A stretch of 64,000 nucleotides of DNA from Phenylobacterium sp. SCN 70-31 (GCF_001724605.1 NZ_MEEX01000011.1:42225-106224); one strand, 5' to 3'. Counted from the first letter of the stretch, positions 21,265 through 30,707 are shown. Numbers and translations: made by a program. Notes: generated by a model not told the origin, from the letters alone.

Positions 21265-22671
21265 TCAGGCGGCTTCGGGCCGCCGCCGCCGCACCCTCGC
21301 CAGCCGTCGCAGGCGCCGCCAGAAGCGCGTCTTCTCGGGTTCGGGGTAGGGCTGGAGGTTCTTCACGAAGTCCTCGGCGCAGGCGCGCCACGAGAACGTC
21401 TCGGCGAAGGCCCGCACCCGCTTCCGGTCCAGCTCCAGGCATTGCAGGCAGGCTTCGCGCAGGCCTTCGGTCGCCGTCAGCGCCAGGACGCCCGCGCCCG
21501 AGCCGGGGATCAGGTCGATGGGCCCGGGCGCCGGATAGGCGGCCACGGGCGTGCCCGCCGCCATGGCCTCGAGGATCACCAGGCCGAAGGTGTCGGTGAG
21601 CGAGGGGAAGACGAAGACGTCGGCGCAGGCGTAGTGGTCGGCCAGGTCCCGCCCCGACTTCGCGCCCGTGAACACCACATCGGGATACTTCTCGGTCAGC
21701 TCCTCGAGCTGCGGCCCCGGCCCCACGACCACCTTCGTCCCCGGCAGGTCCAGGCCCAGGAACGCCTCGATGTTCTTCTCCACCGCCACGCGGCCCACGT
21801 AGAGGAAGACCGGCTTCTTCAGATGGGCGAACAGGTCGGGCTCGCCCTCGGCGCGAGGGCGGAAATGCTCGGTGTCGACGCCGCGCGACCAGGCCGAGAT
21901 GTTGCGGAAGCCGTGGCGCGACAGCTCCTCGCGCATGGTGGGGGTGGCCACCATCAGCCGGCCCGACGGCTTGTGGAACCACTTCATATACGCATAGCCC
22001 GCCGCCAGCGGCAGCGGCAGCCGGGCCGAGACATATTCCGGGAACCGCGTGTGGTAGCTGGTGGTGAAGGGCAGCTTCCATTCCACGCAGATGCGTCGCG
22101 CCGCCAGGCCGATCGGGCCTTCGGTGGCGATGTGGATGGCCTCGGGCTCGAACGCCTTGAACAGCTCCTGCACCGGCTCGTAGACGCCGATCGCCACCTT
22201 GATCTCGGCGTAGGTGGGCAGCGGGAAGGTCTTGAACTGGCCGGGGTGGATCACCTCCACCGTATGGCCCATGGCCTGGAGCTCCTGCACCACGCGGGTC
22301 AAGGTGCGGACCACGCCGTTCACCTGCGGCTCCCAGGCGTCGGTGGCCACCAGGATGCGCATGGGCCGCTGGGCGTCGCGCGGCGCGGTGATGGCCTCGC
22401 GCAGGCGCCTGTCCGAGCGCGCCGCCCGCGGTCGTTCGGGCTGGCCGAGCGCCTCGCTCTGGAGGAAGGCCCAGAACGCGCCGAGCAGGGATTCCTTGGT
22501 GGGGAAGTGGCGATAGACGGTGCGCTCGCCCACGCCGGCGTCGCGGGCGATCTCGGCGAAACTCAGGTCCTCGAGCTGGCGGTCTTCGAGCTGGCGGCCC
22601 ACGGCGCGGAGGATCTGTTCCCGCGTTTCCGCCCGCTGGCGGTCGCGCATGTTGGGCAGGGGCGATTTCAT
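21265..22671 (-). CDS. Fusion: TetR-type HTH domain plus GT4 glycosyltransferase
   Basis: This is one uninterrupted 468-residue frame. Residues 1-75 form a TetR DNA-binding domain (ETREQILRAVGRQLED, then LSFAEIARDAGVGERTVYRHF). After a short linker (about 76-103) a full GT4 glycosyltransferase follows from M104 (MRILVATDAWEPQVNGVVRT), with SYHTRFPEY, FLYVGRVAVEKNIEA and the donor-site SLTDTFGLVILEAMAAGTPV (about 356-375). The TetR ligand-binding half is missing. I see no Shine-Dalgarno before M104 (22362), so the fusion may be the real product. An older annotation could start at 22362. A perfect palindrome overlaps the start codon. Confidence 0.82.
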   Translation of the reverse strand: MKSPLPNMRDRQRAETREQILRAVGRQLEDRQLEDLSFAEIARDAGVGERTVYRHFPTKESLLGAFWAFLQSEALGQPERPRAARSDRRLREAITAPRDAQRPMRILVATDAWEPQVNGVVRTLTRVVQELQAMGHTVEVIHPGQFKTFPLPTYAEIKVAIGVYEPVQELFKAFEPEAIHIATEGPIGLAARRICVEWKLPFTTSYHTRFPEYVSARLPLPLAAGYAYMKWFHKPSGRLMVATPTMREELSRHGFRNISAWSRGVDTEHFRPRAEGEPDLFAHLKKPVFLYVGRVAVEKNIEAFLGLDLPGTKVVVGPGPQLEELTEKYPDVVFTGAKSGRDLADHYACADVFVFPSLTDTFGLVILEAMAAGTPVAAYPAPGPIDLIPGSGAGVLALTATEGLREACLQCLELDRKRVRAFAETFSWRACAEDFVKNLQPYPEPEKTRFWRRLRRLARVRRRRPEAA

Positions 22672-22687
22672 GACAGCGGCACTGTCA
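22671..22687. promoter_or_regulatory. Palindromic operator (TGACAG-5-CTGTCA) at the fusion gene start
   Basis: A perfect inverted repeat with 6-bp arms TGACAG and CTGTCA and a 5-bp spacer begins at the last base of the fusion gene start codon and runs upstream. Its position and symmetry suit an autoregulatory TetR-type operator that would block initiation when bound. Binding is inferred, not shown. Confidence 0.5.
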
Positions 22688-22882
22688 CGGGTTCGGACGC
22701 CAAGTCAACGCGCCGCGATCGCTGCAAAACTGTCGCGCCGGCCGCCGGGTCGCCCAATCCGCGGGCAGGGGCGCGTCCAATCGAAGCGCCGCCCGTCCAA
22801 ACCCTGGCGCGGCGACCCCGGCTGTTGCTAGGGAGAAGGGTCGAGAGCAGGACCTCCCCAGGTCGTCATTCCCTTGGGTCCG

Positions 22883-23521
22883 ATGGACGCGCGAATCTAT
22901 CCCGCCAAGGCGACGCCGAAGTCGCAGCGGACGCGCGCGCGCATCCTCGACAACGCCATGCGCCTGTTCGCCGAGATCGGCTACCACGCGGCCACGAACG
23001 CCGTGATCGCCGACGCCGCCATGCTGACCCGCGGCGCGATGCTCTATCATTTCGCCACGCGCGAGGAGCTGGTCGAGGCCGCGGTGGCCCATATCGAGCT
23101 GCACCGCGCCCGCCTGTTCGAACAGGCCGCCGCCGGTCCGCCGCCGCCGGGCGTGGATGCGGCCGAGCACGCCATCGACGTCTATTGGGCCCTGCTGCAC
23201 GAACTGCCGTTCCGGGCGTTCGCCGAGCTGGAGGCCGCGGCCCGCACCGACGCCATGCTGGCCGATCGGCTGGCCGGCGCCCAGAGCGCGTTCGACCACG
23301 CCCAGCTCGGCGGCGACCGCTTCGGGGCGATGGTCCAGGCCGGAACCGATCCGCGCTTTCAGACCAGCCGCGACCTGGGTCGCTTCCTGCTGGAAGGCCT
23401 GGCCCGGGGCTCGCTCACCTACGACCAGGACGCCCGCCGCGAACGTCTCCTGGCCGTGGTCAAACGCGCCGTTCGCGCCCTCAACCGCCGCACCGACGCC
23501 GCCGATCTCTGGAGCGAATAG
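22883..23521 (+). CDS. TetR/AcrR family transcriptional regulator
   Basis: This is a complete 212-residue TetR regulator. The HTH domain is at the N-terminus (TRARILDNAMRLFAEIGYHA, then AVIADAAMLTRGAMLYHF, residues about 14-60), followed by a helical ligand-binding domain. It is divergent from the TetR-GT fusion gene, with 211 bp between the two starts. ATG 22883 is chosen; a TTG nine bases earlier is in frame. The ligand and targets are unknown. Confidence 0.88.
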   Translation: MDARIYPAKATPKSQRTRARILDNAMRLFAEIGYHAATNAVIADAAMLTRGAMLYHFATREELVEAAVAHIELHRARLFEQAAAGPPPPGVDAAEHAIDVYWALLHELPFRAFAELEAAARTDAMLADRLAGAQSAFDHAQLGGDRFGAMVQAGTDPRFQTSRDLGRFLLEGLARGSLTYDQDARRERLLAVVKRAVRALNRRTDAADLWSE

Positions 23522-23556
23522 CCACCGCGCCCACGAAGGCCGCCCCGAAACGCGGC

Positions 23557-24060
23557 CTACGGGCGGGGCCTGCGTTTCAGCGCCACATACAGCGCCCCGG
23601 CGCCCCCGTGGCGGCGATGCGCCTCCGAGATGCCGGCGACGACGTGGCTCAGGTGCGGCGCGCCCAGCCAGTCCGGCACGCGACGCCGGAGCACGCCGTC
23701 GCCCTGCACGCCCTTGCCGGTGATGATGAGCACCGCTCGGACGCCGTCGGCCTGGGCGCGCTTCAGGAAGTCGTCCAGAACGGCGCGGGCGCGCTCCTGG
23801 GTCAGGCCGTGCAGGTCCAGCCGCCCGCCGATCTCCTCCCGCTCGCGGCTGATCCGATGCCGGCGGTTGGGCTCGATGGGATCGACGCCCTCGCGCAGCG
23901 CCTTGGCCGCGTCTCCGGCGCGCTGCGGCGCGATCCGGGCCGGGGCGTCCAGGGTCTGCGGGCGCGCCGGCTTCGGCGCATCGCGGCCCACCAGCGGGTG
24001 CACGGTGGCGGCGACCAGGCCCCAGATCTTGAGCTCCTCGGGCTTGAGCGGCCGTTTCAT
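23557..24060 (-). CDS. Smr/MutS2-type domain protein
   Basis: The 167-residue protein starts MKRPLKPEELKIWGLVAATV. Its C-terminal Smr domain (about 80-167) contains LDLHGLTQERARAVLDDFL, IITGKGVQGDGVLRRRVPDW and GISEAHRRHGGAGALYVALKR. Smr domains are nucleases or RNA/DNA-binding modules; standalone forms are common in alphaproteobacteria. The start overlaps the mltA stop by 4 bp (ATGA), indicating coupling. Confidence 0.9.
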   Translation of the reverse strand: MKRPLKPEELKIWGLVAATVHPLVGRDAPKPARPQTLDAPARIAPQRAGDAAKALREGVDPIEPNRRHRISREREEIGGRLDLHGLTQERARAVLDDFLKRAQADGVRAVLIITGKGVQGDGVLRRRVPDWLGAPHLSHVVAGISEAHRRHGGAGALYVALKRRPRP

Positions 24061-25217
24061 GGCGGGGCGGCGGCCGAGCGGGGAACCAGGCGCCAGAGGC
24101 GGAGGGTGTGACGGACGCGCCCGGCTTCCAGTCCCGCCGCATCGCCCTCGCCCAGATAGAGGTCGGCCCTCACCTCGCCCCGGATCGCCCCGCCGGTGTC
24201 GAGCGTCGCGACCAGCCGGCGGTAGCGCGGAAAGGCGCCCGCGAGCAGAGGCGCTTCGGCGTCCAGCCACACCAGCCCGCCATAGCCGTGGAACGCCGGG
24301 TCGATGGCGACGGCCCGTCCCCGGGGCAGCGGCAGCCCCGCGGCGCCGACGGGCGGCCGCCCGTCGTCGGGCGCCAGGCGGAAGAAGACGTAGCGCGGGT
24401 TCAGCCGCATGATCTCGTCCGCCGCCGGCCCGCGGTTGGCCGCCAGCCAGGCGCGGATCGCCTCGCCCGAGGTGTTGTCGCGCGCCAGCAGGCCCCGGTC
24501 GCGCATAGGGTTGGCCACGCCCACGAACGGGCGGCCGTTGTGCGCGGCGTAGAGGGCCTTCATCCGCCGGCCGTCCTCCATCACCAGCACCCCCGAGCCC
24601 TGGATCTGCAGGAAGAACAGCTCCTCGGGCCGCATCCACGCCAGAGGAGTCCCGGAGGACGGGCTTTCCGCCGCCGTCTCGACGGCCGCGCGATCGGGAT
24701 AGGGCTCGCGGACGCCGTCCGGGCGGATCCGCCACACGGTCCCGTTCTCGCCGGGCGCCAGATCGGCCGGCCGGGGCCGCAGGGGCGCGCTGAATTCGCG
24801 GTCGGGCCGCGACCGGGCGGCGTATTCCGGCGCGAAATAGGCGGTGAGCACGCCGTCGCCCGGCGCCCGTTCGGCCTCGAAGAAGGCCTCCAGGAAGGCG
24901 CGGCCCACGCCGGGACCGGTGTCGCGCACCGCGCGGGCGCGGGCGCAGAGGTCGGCCGTCGCGGGCGCCTTCGAAACCTGGCAGGTCGCCCGCCAGGCCG
25001 CGAACGCCGCGTCATGATCTTCCTCGCTCCAGCCGGGAAGCTGCGAGAGGGGAATGCGCTGCGGCTCGGGGACCGGCGTCGGGCGCGGCGCGGGCGCTTC
25101 GGGCTGCGGTAGTCCTGGCGGGGGAAAGCCGGGCGGCGGCGGCCCATGCTCGGACCGCGTGGCGCAGGCGGCGAGGCTCAACGCGGCCAGACCCGCCGCC
25201 CATACCCCCCATCTCAC
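24057..25217 (-). CDS. mltA: Membrane-bound lytic murein transglycosylase A
   Basis: MltA cleaves peptidoglycan glycan strands. The 386-residue protein starts at GTG with a lipoprotein signal ending LSLAAC (Cys lipidation site near residue 18) and a proline-rich tether. The MltA domain includes GVLTAYFAPEYAARSR and IQGSGVLVMEDGRRM. A C-terminal 3D domain follows, with its three Asp residues in AVAIDPAFHGYGG, ATLDTGGAIRG and VRADLYLG. It is flanked by the Tim44-like gene (5 bp upstream) and Smr. Confidence 0.93.
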   Translation of the reverse strand: MRWGVWAAGLAALSLAACATRSEHGPPPPGFPPPGLPQPEAPAPRPTPVPEPQRIPLSQLPGWSEEDHDAAFAAWRATCQVSKAPATADLCARARAVRDTGPGVGRAFLEAFFEAERAPGDGVLTAYFAPEYAARSRPDREFSAPLRPRPADLAPGENGTVWRIRPDGVREPYPDRAAVETAAESPSSGTPLAWMRPEELFFLQIQGSGVLVMEDGRRMKALYAAHNGRPFVGVANPMRDRGLLARDNTSGEAIRAWLAANRGPAADEIMRLNPRYVFFRLAPDDGRPPVGAAGLPLPRGRAVAIDPAFHGYGGLVWLDAEAPLLAGAFPRYRRLVATLDTGGAIRGEVRADLYLGEGDAAGLEAGRVRHTLRLWRLVPRSAAAPP

Positions 25218-25222
25218 GGCGC

Positions 25223-25840
25223 CTACGCCTCCGCGGCGTCGACGTGGACCAGGGTCCAGTTGGGATCGCGGCTCTTCAGCGGACGCTCGAACGTCCAGAG
25301 TTCGGCCGTGCGGCGATCGTCCACCGACTCGCCCTCGGGACCCTTCGCGCGGTTGCGGAACTCGGCGAGGAAGCGGACGGTCACCCGCGCCACGTCGCCG
25401 GGCGCCACTTCGGCCTTCTCCAGGTCGGCGCGCGGGGCGTGGAAGAACTCGACGGTCTCGGTGCGACCCTCGGCCTCGCGCTGGTCGATGGCCTGCTCGA
25501 AGCTGGCCAGCACGTCGGCGGCCAGCAGGTTGCGCAGCGTGGCGCGGTCGCCCTCGGCGAAGGCCTTCACCGTCATCTCGTAGGCGCCCTTGGCGCCGTT
25601 CAGGAAGCGTCCGACGTCGAACCCCGGGTCCCTGGCGCGCACGGCCGCCAGGCCCGTCAGCTCGACGCCGTCGTCGGCCGGCTCGGGCGCGCGCTCGGGC
25701 GAGGCGGGCCGGCGTTCGATCGGCTCGGCCTGCTTGCGATCCTCGGGTTGCAGCCCCTTGCGACGCCCCAGCACCGAATAGAGCTGGTAGAGGACGACGG
25801 CCGCCAGGCCCGCGAAGATGATCAGTTCCAGGACTTGCAA
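25223..25840 (-). CDS. Tim44-like (TimA) domain protein
   Basis: The 205-residue protein has an N-terminal membrane helix (LELIIFAGLAAVVLYQLYSV, residues 4-23), a charged linker and a Tim44-like domain (FDVGRFLNGAKGAYEMTVKAF to the C-terminus). Alphaproteobacterial homologs resemble the mitochondrial import motor subunit and often sit next to mltA and opposite secB, as here. The only suitable start is TTG at 25838-25840. The role in the bacterium is unclear, possibly in inner-membrane protein handling. Confidence 0.87.
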   Translation of the reverse strand: MQVLELIIFAGLAAVVLYQLYSVLGRRKGLQPEDRKQAEPIERRPASPERAPEPADDGVELTGLAAVRARDPGFDVGRFLNGAKGAYEMTVKAFAEGDRATLRNLLAADVLASFEQAIDQREAEGRTETVEFFHAPRADLEKAEVAPGDVARVTVRFLAEFRNRAKGPEGESVDDRRTAELWTFERPLKSRDPNWTLVHVDAAEA

Positions 25841-25916
25841 CAGCTCGCTTTCGGTTCGGTCATGGACGCGGCCGGATCACCGGGTCCGGCTTGTTAGCAC
25901 GTATATAGCCTCACGG

Positions 25917-25940
25917 AACGCCGCCGTCAGGGGCGGCGTT
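25917..25940. repeat. Hairpin in the Tim44-like/secB divergent region
   Basis: Inverted repeat with 9-bp arms AACGCCGCC and GGCGGCGTT and a 6-base loop, lying between the two divergent start codons. It could be an RNA hairpin in a leader or an operator. A TATATA box lies beside it at about 25901-25907. Confidence 0.35.
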
Positions 25941-26022
25941 GCAACGCAAGGGGCGCCATGATAGCCGCTCGGGCCCGAATGGGCGCGATCCTCGCGTTCC
26001 CCATACCAGAGATTCCGACCAC

Positions 26023-26508
26023 ATGACCGACACCGACGCCGGCGCGGACGCGCCTCCGGTTCCGGGCGCCGAACCCGGCATCCGCATCCTGGCCCAGTTC
26101 ATCCGCGACCTGTCGTTCGAGAACCCGCGCGCGCCCGAGGCGCTGCGCCCCAGCCAGGACCAGCCCCAGATCGACCTCCAGGTCGAGATGAACGCCCGCG
26201 GCCGCGAGGACGGCCTGTTCGAGGTGGACCTGAAGCTGTCGGCCCGCGCCGGCCGCCCCGACGGCGCGCTGTTCCATGTGGAGCTGCTGTACGGCGGCGT
26301 GTTCCAGATCAGCGGCGTGCCGGCCGAGGAGATGGAGCCCGTCCTCCTGATCGAGTGCCCGCGCTACATGTTCCCCTTCGCCCGGCGGATCATCGCCGAG
26401 GTCACGGCGGAAGGCGGCTTCCCGCCCTTCCTGCTCGATCCGATCGATTTCGCCGGCGTCTACGCCGCCCGCAAGGCCCAGCAGGACCCCACCGTCGGCC
26501 ACGCCTGA
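26023..26508 (+). CDS. secB: Protein-export chaperone SecB
   Basis: SecB keeps preproteins unfolded and hands them to SecA. The 161-residue protein starts [15 protein letters not shown] and has [51 protein letters not shown] and [17 protein letters not shown] followed by [20 protein letters not shown]. All are SecB landmarks. The ATG at 26023 gives the usual length; the frame opens upstream to 25939 without similarity. Confidence 0.96.
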   Translation: MTDTDAGADAPPVPGAEPGIRILAQFIRDLSFENPRAPEALRPSQDQPQIDLQVEMNARGREDGLFEVDLKLSARAGRPDGALFHVELLYGGVFQISGVPAEEMEPVLLIECPRYMFPFARRIIAEVTAEGGFPPFLLDPIDFAGVYAARKAQQDPTVGHA

Positions 26509-26523
26509 CGCGGGCCGCCTCCC

Positions 26524-26553
26524 GGTCGGGAAGGGTCAGGTCGGGAAGGGTCA
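26524..26553. repeat. Tandem 15-bp duplication at the usp stop codon
   Basis: GGTCGGGAAGGGTCA occurs twice in direct succession and covers the end of the convergent secB/usp interval, including the usp stop codon. Confidence 0.6.
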
Positions 26554-27027
26554 GGCCAGGTCCGCGATCTCGGCGTCCGTCAGGTCGCCGGGGACGATGG
26601 TGATCGGCACCTTGCGGTCGCCGAAGCGCACGCCGTCCTTGGCGATGGCGCCGACGAGAGGCCCCGGCCCCCCGCGCCCGGTCGCCGCGGCCAGCACGAC
26701 GATCTTGATGTCCGGATCCTCGGTGAGGACCTTGCGAAGCGCGGCGCGGGGGCTGTCGGCTTCATGGATCAGGAACTCGGGCGGCAGGCCGGTCTCCGTC
26801 TGGACGAACTCGGCCGACTGCTGCAGCGCCGCCTCGGCTTCCTGGCGCTGCTGGCGCGCGATCTCCTCGCGGACGCCGGACCAGTGCTCGAACACCGCCG
26901 GCTGGATCACCCGCAGCAGCGCGACATAGCCGCCGGTCGAACGCGCGCGGCGGCACGCGAAGCGGAGCGCCGTCTGGAACTCCGCCGTATCGTCCGCCAC
27001 GACCAGGAACTTGCGCCGTACGCTCAT
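26551..27027 (-). CDS. Universal stress protein family (UspA-like)
   Basis: The 158-residue product has the Usp fold: KFLVVADDTAEFQTALRFACRRA at the N-terminus (first strand, helix) and a middle HEADSPRAALRKVLTEDPDIK. The C-terminal GPLVGAIAKDGVRFGDRKVPITIVPG corresponds to the usual G-2x-G-9x-G-S/T nucleotide-binding region but is altered, so ATP binding is uncertain. It follows trpS by 45 bp on the same strand. Confidence 0.83.
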   Translation of the reverse strand: MSVRRKFLVVADDTAEFQTALRFACRRARSTGGYVALLRVIQPAVFEHWSGVREEIARQQRQEAEAALQQSAEFVQTETGLPPEFLIHEADSPRAALRKVLTEDPDIKIVVLAAATGRGGPGPLVGAIAKDGVRFGDRKVPITIVPGDLTDAEIADLA

Positions 27028-27072
27028 GCGCTGAGCCTTACCGCTTGCAGGCCGGGGCGCAAGCGGGCGGCC

Positions 27073-28125
27073 TCAGGCGCCCCAGAATCCGACCAGGGCC
27101 TTCACCTCGGCCAGGGTCGGCGCCGCGATGGCGCGGGCGCGGGCGGCGCCGTCGGTCAGCACGCGGTCGATCTCGCCCGGATCGGACAGCAGCCGGCGCA
27201 TTTCGCCGCCGATCGGACCCATGACCGCGACGGCCAGGTCGGCCAGTTTCGGCTTGAACGCGCCGAAGCCCTGACCCGCGTACTCGGCCAGCACCTCGGC
27301 CTCGGCCTTGCCCGCCAGCGCCGCATAGATGCCGACCAGGTTCTTCGCCTCGGCCCGACCCTCCAGGCCCTCGGCCGTCTCGGGCAGCGGCTCGGCGTCG
27401 GTGCGCGCCTTGCGGATCTTCTGGGCGATGGCGTCGGCGTCGTCGGTCAGGTTGATGCGCGAATAGTCCGACGGGTCGGACTTGCTCATCTTGGCCGCCC
27501 CGTCGCGCAGGCTCATCACACGCGCGCCCGGTCCCTGGGTCAGCGGCTCGGGCAGGGGGAAGAAGCCGGGCGCCGCGAAGTCGTTGTTGAACTTCTGGGC
27601 GATGTCGCGCGTCAGTTCCAGGTGCTGCTTCTGGTCGTCGCCGACCGGCACCTTGGTGGCCTTGTAGGCCAGGATGTCGGCCGCCTGGAGCACGGGATAG
27701 GTGTAGAGCCCGACGCTGGACCGCTCCTTGTGCTTGCCGCTCTTCTCCTTGAACTGGGTCATGCGGTCGAGCCAGCCCAGGCGCGCGACGCAGTTGAAGA
27801 TCCAGGCCAGCTCGGCGTGCTCGGGCACGGCCGACTGGGCGAAGATGGTGGCGACCTTGGGGTCCAGGCCGGTGGCCAGGTAGGCGGCGGCGATCTCGCG
27901 CACCTGCTGCTTCAGCTTCGCCGGCTCCTGCCAGACGGTGATGGCGTGATAGTCCGCCACGAAGATGAAGGTCGGGATCTCGTGCTGGAGCCTCGCGAAC
28001 TTCTTCAGCGCGCCCAGGTAGTTGCCCAGGTGCAGGTCGCCCGAGGGCTGGACGCCCGAAAGCACGCGGTCGGGGCCGGAATAGGGAACGGGACCCTCGG
28101 ACGGGGTCGGAGCTTGGTCGGTCAT
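27073..28125 (-). CDS. trpS: Tryptophanyl-tRNA synthetase
   Basis: This is a class I aminoacyl-tRNA synthetase of 350 residues. The HIGH-like motif is in [20 protein letters not shown] (near residue 25) and KMSKS lies in [18 protein letters not shown]. The start ATG at 28123-28125 ([17 protein letters not shown]) is preferred over an upstream ATG at 28164. It lies 125 bp downstream of murJ on the same strand. Confidence 0.96.
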   Translation of the reverse strand: MTDQAPTPSEGPVPYSGPDRVLSGVQPSGDLHLGNYLGALKKFARLQHEIPTFIFVADYHAITVWQEPAKLKQQVREIAAAYLATGLDPKVATIFAQSAVPEHAELAWIFNCVARLGWLDRMTQFKEKSGKHKERSSVGLYTYPVLQAADILAYKATKVPVGDDQKQHLELTRDIAQKFNNDFAAPGFFPLPEPLTQGPGARVMSLRDGAAKMSKSDPSDYSRINLTDDADAIAQKIRKARTDAEPLPETAEGLEGRAEAKNLVGIYAALAGKAEAEVLAEYAGQGFGAFKPKLADLAVAVMGPIGGEMRRLLSDPGEIDRVLTDGAARARAIAAPTLAEVKALVGFWGA

Positions 28126-28250
28126 GATGGTCGGCTTCTCTAAGGAACGGGCAGGCGGGCGCAAAGCCCGGTTTCACGGGTGGGCGGTCAGCGCCATCGC
28201 CAGGTGAGACGTTCGAAAGCCATGCCGGCGCGAATAGCCCGCGGCGCGCC

Positions 28251-29915
28251 TCACGACAAGTCCGCCGGCGCGGCGGGCGGATCGCCCCGCCGCCGGCGGA
28301 GGGCCGCCTTCGCCTCGGCCGGCGTCAGGCCGCCGAAGGCGAACAGCAGCGCCGGGTAGAGCGCCAGACCCGCCGAACAGACCAGGACGATCGAAATCTC
28401 CTTCACCCCGAAGGGCGCGACGGCGCCGACCGCCGCCTCGATCTCGGCCCGGAAGAGGTTTGCGGCGAAAAGCGCGCCGCCCAGGGCCGCGCTGGCCAGC
28501 GCGATCCGTACGATCCGCGAGGCGGTCTGCGGCGAGGGCCGCCAGTCGCCGCGGCGGGTGAGCGCGACCCACATCTGCAGCACGCTGATCCAGGCCGCGA
28601 CGCTGGTGGCGATGGCCACGCCCTGGAAGCCGATGGCGTAGAACAGCGCGATCCCCAGCACGATGTTGACCCCGACCGAGATCAGCGAGAACCGCATCGG
28701 GGTCCGGGTGTCCTGCCGCGCGAAGAACGCAGGCTGGAGGATGCGCAGCAGCACGAACGCCGGCACGCCCCAGCCGTAGTGGAACAGGAGCTGGCCTGTG
28801 GCCGCCGCGTCGACCGCGGTGAACTGGTCGCGGGTGAACAGGCCGTCGATCAGATAGACCGGCAGCGCCATCAGCGCCGCCGCCGCCGGAAGACTGAGCG
28901 CCAGGGCGAAGACGATCCCCTGGTCCATCGCCGCCTGGGCGTCGTCGTGGTCGTCCCGCTGGAGCGCCTGCGACAGCCGCGGCAGCAGCGCCACGCCGAT
29001 GGCCACCCCTACCAGGCTCATGGGAAGCTGGTAGAGCCGGTCCGCCACGTTCATCCAGACGCGCATCCCGGCGATCTGCGAGGCCAGGATTCCCGAGATG
29101 AAGATGTTGATCTGCGTGGCCGAGTTGGCGATCGCGGCGGGCACGGCCAGTGTCACCAGCGCCTTCATCTCGGGCGTCAGACGCGGCCGGACGAGGCGCA
29201 GGCGCGCGCCGCTGCGCCGGGCGCCCCACCAGCAGATTCCCGCCTGGCCGATCCCGGCGATCACCACCCCGGCCGACGCCCACCAGGCGGCCCGCACCGG
29301 GTCGGTCTGGGGCAGCACCACGGCCAGCATCACAAGGTTGAGCACCGTCGGATAGGCCGCCGAGACGATGAACTTTCCCCGGGCGTTGAGGACCCCGGAG
29401 AACAACGCCGCGATGGCCATGCACGGCAGGTAGGGCATCGTCACCTGGGTGAGCATCCAGGCCAGGCGGAATTTCTCCGGCTCGTCCGCGTAGCCGGGGT
29501 TGATGACGTACATCAGCCAGGGCATGGCGAGCTGGGCGACCAGCATCACCGCCACGGTGGCGACCGCGACGGTGGCCAGGGCGTCGGCGGCGAAGCGGTC
29601 GGCGTCGGCCTCGCCCTCTCCCGCCAGCCGCCGCGAGTAGGCGGGAACGAAGGCCGCGGCGAAGGCGCCCTCGGCGAAGATCCGGCGGAACAGGTTCGGG
29701 AAGGCCAGCGCGGTGTAGTAGGCATCGGCCGCGATGGTGGCGCTGGCCCCCAGGCGTGCGGTGACCACGAGGTCGCGGACCAGACCCATCACCCGGCTCA
29801 CCAGCGTCAGCCCCGAGAAGATGGCCGACGAGCGCAGCAGGCCGCCGGATCGCTTTGGCGCGGGTCCGGGCGCGGGCGCGGGCGGCGCGGGAGACGGGGT
29901 GGCGGTCTCGGTCAC
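28251..29915 (-). CDS. murJ: Lipid II flippase MurJ
   Basis: MurJ flips lipid II across the inner membrane for peptidoglycan synthesis. The 554-residue polytopic protein starts at GTG 29915 after a Pro/Ala-rich N-terminal tail. It shows SSAIFSGLTLVSRVMGLVRD, RIFAEGAFAAAFVPAYSR and about 13-14 hydrophobic segments. It is divergent from the sulfotransferase-like gene and upstream of trpS, as in other alphaproteobacteria. Confidence 0.95.
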   Translation of the reverse strand: MTETATPSPAPPAPAPGPAPKRSGGLLRSSAIFSGLTLVSRVMGLVRDLVVTARLGASATIAADAYYTALAFPNLFRRIFAEGAFAAAFVPAYSRRLAGEGEADADRFAADALATVAVATVAVMLVAQLAMPWLMYVINPGYADEPEKFRLAWMLTQVTMPYLPCMAIAALFSGVLNARGKFIVSAAYPTVLNLVMLAVVLPQTDPVRAAWWASAGVVIAGIGQAGICWWGARRSGARLRLVRPRLTPEMKALVTLAVPAAIANSATQINIFISGILASQIAGMRVWMNVADRLYQLPMSLVGVAIGVALLPRLSQALQRDDHDDAQAAMDQGIVFALALSLPAAAALMALPVYLIDGLFTRDQFTAVDAAATGQLLFHYGWGVPAFVLLRILQPAFFARQDTRTPMRFSLISVGVNIVLGIALFYAIGFQGVAIATSVAAWISVLQMWVALTRRGDWRPSPQTASRIVRIALASAALGGALFAANLFRAEIEAAVGAVAPFGVKEISIVLVCSAGLALYPALLFAFGGLTPAEAKAALRRRRGDPPAAPADLS

Positions 29916-30034
29916 GGAGCCCTAGGGACGCTGCGTCGGAAGCGGCGTCAACCTAGCCGCAAGCGCCGCGGATCGCCCGTGGATTCTCGGCGCCGACGCG
30001 CTACGCTGATGCGCAGAACAGAGGGAGGATCGTC

Positions 30035-30694
30035 GTGGGGCTGAAGGTGATCGGGTCGGGACTCGGCCGGACGGGCACGCTGTCGACCAAGCTGGCGCTC
30101 GAACAACTGGGATTCCGCTGCCATCACATGGCCGAGGTGTTCATGAACCCGGCGTCGATCCCGCTCTGGGTCGAGGCGGGACGGGGCCGGGGGGACTGGG
30201 ACGCGATCTTCGACGGCTACGAGGCCATGGTCGACCACCCGGGCTGCTGCTACTGGCGCGAGCTGATGGATCGATATCCGGACGCCAAGGTGCTGCACAC
30301 CGTCCGCGACCCCGACAAGTGGTTCGACTCCACCCAGGCGACCATCTTCAGCCCGCACCGGCCGCACCCCGACCAGGAGCCGATGAAGACGTTCTTCGAC
30401 CAGATCAACGCCTTCTACGGCGGCGACATGCACGACCGCGGCTTCATGACCGACTTCTTCCGCCGCCATACGGAAACGGTGGTCGCGGCCGTGCCGAAGG
30501 ACCGGCTCCTGGTGTTCGACGTGCGCGAGGGCTGGGACCCGCTGTGTGCGTTCCTGGGCGTCCCCACGCCCGACACGCCCTACCCGCGCGAGAACTCGAC
30601 GGAGCAGTTCCAGAGCCGCGCCGGGTCCGGCAAGGCGCCGCTCGACATGGACAAGATCGCGCAGTCCGCGCGGGCGGCGGCCGGCAAAGCCTAA
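30035..30694 (+). CDS. Sulfotransferase-like P-loop protein
   Basis: The 219-residue protein starts at GTG with a good upstream AGGGAGGA. GLKVIGSGLGRTGTLSTKLA at the N-terminus is the 5'-phosphosulfate loop of the sulfotransferase-like family seen in bacteria and animals. KVLHTVRDPDKWFDS is the 3'-phosphate segment. The acceptor substrate is unknown; several family members are annotated only as NAD-dependent epimerase neighbours or hypothetical. It stands alone between divergent murJ and convergent yggS. Confidence 0.85.
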   Translation: MGLKVIGSGLGRTGTLSTKLALEQLGFRCHHMAEVFMNPASIPLWVEAGRGRGDWDAIFDGYEAMVDHPGCCYWRELMDRYPDAKVLHTVRDPDKWFDSTQATIFSPHRPHPDQEPMKTFFDQINAFYGGDMHDRGFMTDFFRRHTETVVAAVPKDRLLVFDVREGWDPLCAFLGVPTPDTPYPRENSTEQFQSRAGSGKAPLDMDKIAQSARAAAGKA

Positions 30695-30707
30695 CCCTCG
30701 GCCGATC

